Shown one piece after another: positions 5,108 through 5,316 of a stretch of 5,316 nucleotides of DNA. The stretch is taken from NCBI GenBank assembly GCA_034716415.1, contig JAYEJB010000012.1, positions 1 through 5,316 of the forward strand, given 5' to 3'. Position 1 is the first letter of the stretch. Each line of letters begins with the position of its first letter. Below the pieces are notes generated by a model. That model saw only the letters and a program-made list of their open reading frames with translations, ran no database searches and was not told the DNA's origin. Source of the DNA: JAYEJB01 sp034716415. GTDB lineage: Bacteria > Patescibacteriota > Patescibacteriia > SG8-24. Made by a program: the position numbers and the translations under genes.

Positions 5108-5177
5108 TTGTCATTGCGAGGAGCGGAGCGACGCGGCAATCTCGACGGGATTGCTTCGCATTCGCTCGCAATGACAA
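5108..5177. repeat. Dispersed TCATTGCGAG-type inverted repeat element
   Basis: A perfect 13-bp terminal inverted repeat (TTGTCATTGCGAG at 5108-5120, CTCGCAATGACAA at 5165-5177) encloses a second inverted repeat, GCAATC (5136-5141) with GATTGC (5149-5154). Elements of this sequence type recur in the genomes of many unrelated bacteria (recalled from general knowledge, not searched). The minus-strand open frame across it (5220-5038) is the usual spurious translation and not a gene. It lies upstream of the 407-residue gene's promoter and is unrelated in sequence to elements A-D. Confidence 0.85.
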
Positions 5178-5189
5178 AAAAGGGGGGGG
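5176..5189. other. A6-G8 homopolymer tract
   Basis: Six A residues (5176-5181) are followed directly by eight G residues (5182-5189), between the TCATTGCGAG element and copy D. Such runs are prone to slippage and to assembly error. No gene covers it, so a length change would have no coding effect. It may mark the truncation scar of copy D's outer left arm, which is missing from this side. Confidence 0.6.
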
Positions 5190-5197
5190 CGGGAGCT

Positions 5198-5316
5198 AAA
5201 ACACAGGCAGCCTGTTTCATACGATAAGGAAGGAGGTATTATCCACAATTGGGGGCCAAAACAGGCAGCCTGTTTCCCGCAGGAAACAGACTGTCTGTTT
5301 TGCCCCCCAATTGTGC
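5198..5316 (+). repeat. Palindromic element copy D (compound form, cut by window end)
   Basis: Positions 5198-5218 retain only the inner part of an outer left arm (ACAGGCAGCCTGTTTC). A linker follows (ATACGATAAGGAAG) matching that of copy C, and then an inner element starts at 5231. The inner left arm has diverged: GAGGTATTATCCACA replaces GATGTCTTATGCACA. The eight fixed DnaA-box positions survive and the result, TTATCCACA (5239-5247), is the classic DnaA box. The lateral palindromes are intact (5259-5275 and 5284-5300) and the stem is class III with one mismatch. The right arm stops at the window edge inside its DnaA-like box. Confidence 0.87.

Noticed and set aside
5038..5220. Minus-strand 60-codon frame upstream of the 407-residue gene
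   Set aside because: Its sequence (VIASECEAIPSRL...) is the standard spurious translation of the TCATTGCGAG repeat element, and it would overlap the probable promoter.

Overview
The window looks like a piece of chromosome from a Candidatus Patescibacteria (CPR) bacterium. The main reason is that both large genes encode secreted, cysteine-free proteins with an N-terminal repeat domain (motifs VYY..., FPN...SWY, YRPGTR, YAVEPGGVLR) that I associate, from memory, with exported proteins of Uhrbacteria/Magasanikbacteria-type genomes. The taxonomic call is an inference, not a search result. Coding regions are moderately GC-rich, and neither large gene has an obvious Shine-Dalgarno sequence.

Layout: all three credible genes are on the minus strand. 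Read in transcription order they are: (i) a 407-residue secreted protein (5041 to 3818) with the N-terminal domain and one Ig-like domain; (ii) a 966-residue secreted protein (3536 to 636) with the same N-terminal domain and about four beta-sandwich/Ig-like domains, an Asp-rich loop and a Ca-binding-like DxNGD loop; (iii) a 68-residue Gly/Phe-rich small ORF (378 to 172) with its own near-consensus promoter and a rho-independent-type terminator. The two large proteins are paralogs and probably act at the cell surface.

The most unusual content lies between the genes. Every intergenic interval, including those cut by both window edges, holds a copy of one palindromic element family (1-102, 461-559, 3590-3814, 5198-5316), always in the same orientation. 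Each element has a long outer stem. Inside it are two lateral palindromes, always the G/C version on the left and the A/T version on the right. This gives a T-shaped fold whose geometry recalls the terminal repeats of parvoviruses. The outer stem arms carry inverted matches to the DnaA box consensus TTATNCACA, eight complete ones in the window. At 3590-3814 one element sits inside the centre of another, and junctions at 1-102 and 5198-5316 show that this compound form has been copied elsewhere. The stems exist in at least three sequence classes in which both arms change together. I do not recognise this family.

Other repeats are eight copies of a 9-bp unit (562-633) directly after the stop of the 966-residue gene, with the same unit in inverted orientation inside that gene's signal-peptide coding region (3464-3490), and a different inverted-repeat element (5108-5177) of the dispersed TCATTGCGAG type.
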